The notes beneath the pieces were generated by a model. It saw only the letters and a program-made list of their open reading frames with translations. It did no database searches and had not been told where the DNA came from. A program made the translations under genes and the position numbers. A stretch of DNA of 64,000 bases from Neobacillus niacini. Lineage in GTDB: Bacteria; Bacillota; Bacilli; Bacillales; Cytobacillaceae. The stretch is from the NCBI RefSeq assembly GCF_023715415.1, contig NZ_JAMBOB010000008.1:215941-279940 (forward strand), written 5' to 3'. Below, piece by piece: positions 62,451 through 64,000 of the stretch. Position 1 is the first letter of the stretch, and every line of letters begins with the position of its first letter.

Positions 62451-63171
62451 TTTGCTGGATAATGTTAAGAAGCAATTTACTTTTAAATTAAAGGCATATA
62501 AACAAGTATTTATATCGCTCATTTTTATCCAGCTATTAGCGGTATTCTTCTCGTTTAACGGTGTTGGAATGATGGGTTCGAGCAGTGAAAGTATTGAAAT
62601 TGATATTCAGTTCTATTCTGCTGATATGGTTATTATTTTTACTATAATCTGGGCTTTTATTACAGCAATACTGATCACAACAACTGCCTATAAAAAGGAT
62701 GATTTTACGTTTGTAACCAATCAATTAAGCAGTAATCTTTCAAACATGCTATTTTTACTAACAGGAAGTATCGTTGGTGGAATAACGGCGATGCTATCAA
62801 CCTCATTAATGAAAATTATCATGAACATTTTTGGTGGTCTGGGGTATATTTCCGCTAGTCCTTCACTTTCAGAAATAGTAATTGGATACAGTTCAACTAT
62901 TCTTTACATTCTACTATTTTCTGGCCTCGGGTATTTATTTGGAACATTGGTGCAAATAAGTAAGGCTTTTGCGGTATTGATTCCAGGAGTTTTTATCGGA
63001 GCGGGAATACTGGGTGCGGGAAGTTTGGGCTTTGAATGGGTGAAAGGCATGTATCAATTTATATTTACCGAACCCTCCGTTTTAGTATTTGTCCTAAAGG
63101 TACTGGTAATCGTTGCTATGCTTTTTACTAGTTCCATTGCCTTATCAAATAGAATGGAGGTGAGGGAATGA
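62431..63171 (+). CDS. ABC-transporter-associated membrane protein
   Basis: A 246-residue protein with six predicted membrane segments and no recognisable enzymatic motif. Its position, overlapping the ATPase gene, marks it as the permease partner. Start at either of two adjacent ATG codons (62428 or 62431); the second has the better spacing from GGGGG. I do not recognise sequence similarity beyond the general ABC-2-like organisation. Confidence 0.75.
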   Translation: MSLSKTSLLDNVKKQFTFKLKAYKQVFISLIFIQLLAVFFSFNGVGMMGSSSESIEIDIQFYSADMVIIFTIIWAFITAILITTTAYKKDDFTFVTNQLSSNLSNMLFLLTGSIVGGITAMLSTSLMKIIMNIFGGLGYISASPSLSEIVIGYSSTILYILLFSGLGYLFGTLVQISKAFAVLIPGVFIGAGILGAGSLGFEWVKGMYQFIFTEPSVLVFVLKVLVIVAMLFTSSIALSNRMEVRE

Positions 63172-63866
63172 CTTTTCTTGTACCTTTTCTTATAATCTTA
63201 ATTATAATCTTTTCGATTGTTAGAATTTTAAGAAGTGGCAGGATGAAGAAAATCCTCCAGGGAAGTCGTTTACGCTGGATGTTAGGCGGATATGTTGCTA
63301 TACTCCTAATTTGTACAGGTGTGAGTCCGCTACTGCCGGATAAAGAAGTAACCTATAAAGTCATAAAGAATAGTCAAGACCTAGATAAAGAAAGCACGGA
63401 GTTATATGAAGCTGCGATTGAGGGAAATATCGATAAGGTAGACAATAAATACATCAATAAGCGATGGAGCTTCGGGTACGAGGAGCAAGAACTTACCATT
63501 GCAACCGAAAACAATGAACTTATTAATACCGCAGTAATTGTGGAGAGAAAAACGGTGAACGATGGTAAAATTGAAGCACTTCACTTTAAAACACGTTCAG
63601 GCGTAAATAACATGGAAATAACGGAACTAGAAAAGCCGATTCGAGCAGAACTAAAGGGAAATACATTAACAATAAAAAATCCAGAAAAAGTTAAACTCAA
63701 ATTCTCCCAATTTCAACATGCATTCACAGTCAACCAATTCACAGGAGAAAAACCCTTCAGCCGCTCAACCCATTTCTATGGCGGAACCAGCATCCTGTAC
63801 CTAAAAATACCTAAAGACCTAAAACTAGTCGATCACTCTTACATCAATTATCAATTTATAGAATAG
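63168..63866 (+). CDS. Membrane-anchored hypothetical protein of the YtrA-type operon
   Basis: A 232-residue protein with two hydrophobic segments (about 3-18 and 37-55) followed by an extracytoplasmic, beta-rich region of about 175 residues. The ATG overlaps the stop of the membrane gene (ATGA). Family not recognised. The repetitive polar strands (KWSFGYEEQELTIATEN-like pattern; ITELEKPIRAELKGNTLTIK) suggest a bacterial adhesin-like or bactofilin-like beta structure, but this is only a reading of composition. Confidence 0.7.
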   Translation: MTFLVPFLIILIIIFSIVRILRSGRMKKILQGSRLRWMLGGYVAILLICTGVSPLLPDKEVTYKVIKNSQDLDKESTELYEAAIEGNIDKVDNKYINKRWSFGYEEQELTIATENNELINTAVIVERKTVNDGKIEALHFKTRSGVNNMEITELEKPIRAELKGNTLTIKNPEKVKLKFSQFQHAFTVNQFTGEKPFSRSTHFYGGTSILYLKIPKDLKLVDHSYINYQFIE

Positions 63867-64000
63867 GAAGAGGATGGTGCCTGGTGTATTAGATAATACA
63901 TGTCGAAAGGTATTTCCTCCAGAAATTACAAAAAGACCCCAGTACACTTCATGAAGTAAGATTAAGATACCTGACAGGGAACCTCAAACTTACATCATTC
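63867..64000. other. Window end, no gene seen
   Basis: Contains the partial repeat GGTGCCTGG (63876-63884). No terminator for the preceding operon and no convincing ORF before the edge. Confidence 0.5.

Overview
The window reads as a chromosomal segment of a low-GC Gram-positive, spore-former-type bacterium of the family Bacillaceae (Bacillus, Neobacillus or Mesobacillus-like). Grounds: AT-rich sequence, strong AAGGAGG-type ribosome binding sites with frequent TTG/GTG starts, lipoprotein signal peptides, an AprX-type subtilase, TatA/TatC with PhoX, YtrA-type GntR regulation, CcpA-like cre sites and Rho-independent terminators after most operons. No rRNA, tRNA, CRISPR, prophage or intact insertion sequence is visible. 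Species cannot be fixed from sequence alone.

Layout. 1-2.85 kb: end of a galactose operon (galM, LacI/GalR regulator) and an NRDE/TANGO2 protein. 2.85-3.4 kb: two identical palindromes and two small minus-strand genes, one a 56-residue DUF3934 protein. 3.6-4.9 kb: an M20 carbamoylase-type hydrolase. 5.05-12.56 kb: a catabolic operon with a PRD/EIIB/EIIA regulator, UlaA-type PTS (IIA, IIB, IIC), phosphotriesterase-family lactonase, creatininase-family hydrolase, KDGP-type aldolase and SIS isomerase. 12.7-17 kb: an M20 peptidase, brnQ, a YciI protein and two repeat-rich intergenic stretches, one holding a tandem 52-bp hairpin repeat. 17-19.5 kb: a membrane-embedded PstS-like protein and a Gfo/Idh/MocA oxidoreductase. 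19.6-24.5 kb: an RbsA/RbsC-type ABC importer without a binding protein, followed by mtnK and mtnA. 24.8-34 kb: an msm/raffinose-type system (PfkB kinase, sucrose phosphorylase, LacI regulator, MsmEFG importer, alpha-galactosidase). 34.1 kb: a class II sugar-phosphate aldolase. 34.9-43 kb: mostly single housekeeping or accessory genes (two GNATs, MBL hydrolase, MFS exporter, P-loop kinase, AraC-GyrI regulator, TraB protein, phosphoglycerate-mutase-like phosphatase). 43.2-47 kb: a membrane transporter with two M20 amidohydrolases. 47-52.7 kb: MBL hydrolase, AprX protease, and a PhoX-CxxH/CxxC-TatA-TatC operon. 52.7-60.9 kb: a membrane-anchored sugar-binding sensor, YesM/LytS-type kinase and YesN-type regulator, followed by the ChvE/MmsAB (XylFGH-like) importer. 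61.1-63.9 kb: a YtrA-type GntR/ABC operon.

How the genes fit together. The window is dominated by carbohydrate acquisition. Alpha-galactosides enter by MsmEFG (its ATPase is not here and is probably a shared MsmX elsewhere), the alpha-galactosidase releases galactose for the Leloir route (galM lies at the window start), and sucrose phosphorylase plus the PfkB kinase handle the sucrose part. MtnK, MtnA and the aldolase at 34.1 kb could together form a 5-deoxyribose or methylthioribose salvage route (DHAP shunt), with the adjacent ABC genes as importer. The UlaA-type operon looks like a pathway for a phosphorylated sugar lactone or acid derivative ending in aldol cleavage, with unknown substrate. 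The 52.7-60.9 kb block resembles the XylFII-LytS-YesN three-component control of a pentose importer. PhoX has a twin-arginine leader and a Pho-box-like promoter, and is encoded with its own Tat translocase.

The less ordinary signals are the lactone-type PTS operon, the importer-linked mtnKA genes, a decayed duplicate of the tatC 3' end that brackets the AprX gene in direct repeat, the tandem hairpin repeat at 16.67-16.89 kb, and an exact 19-bp inverted repeat flanking the sucrose phosphorylase module.
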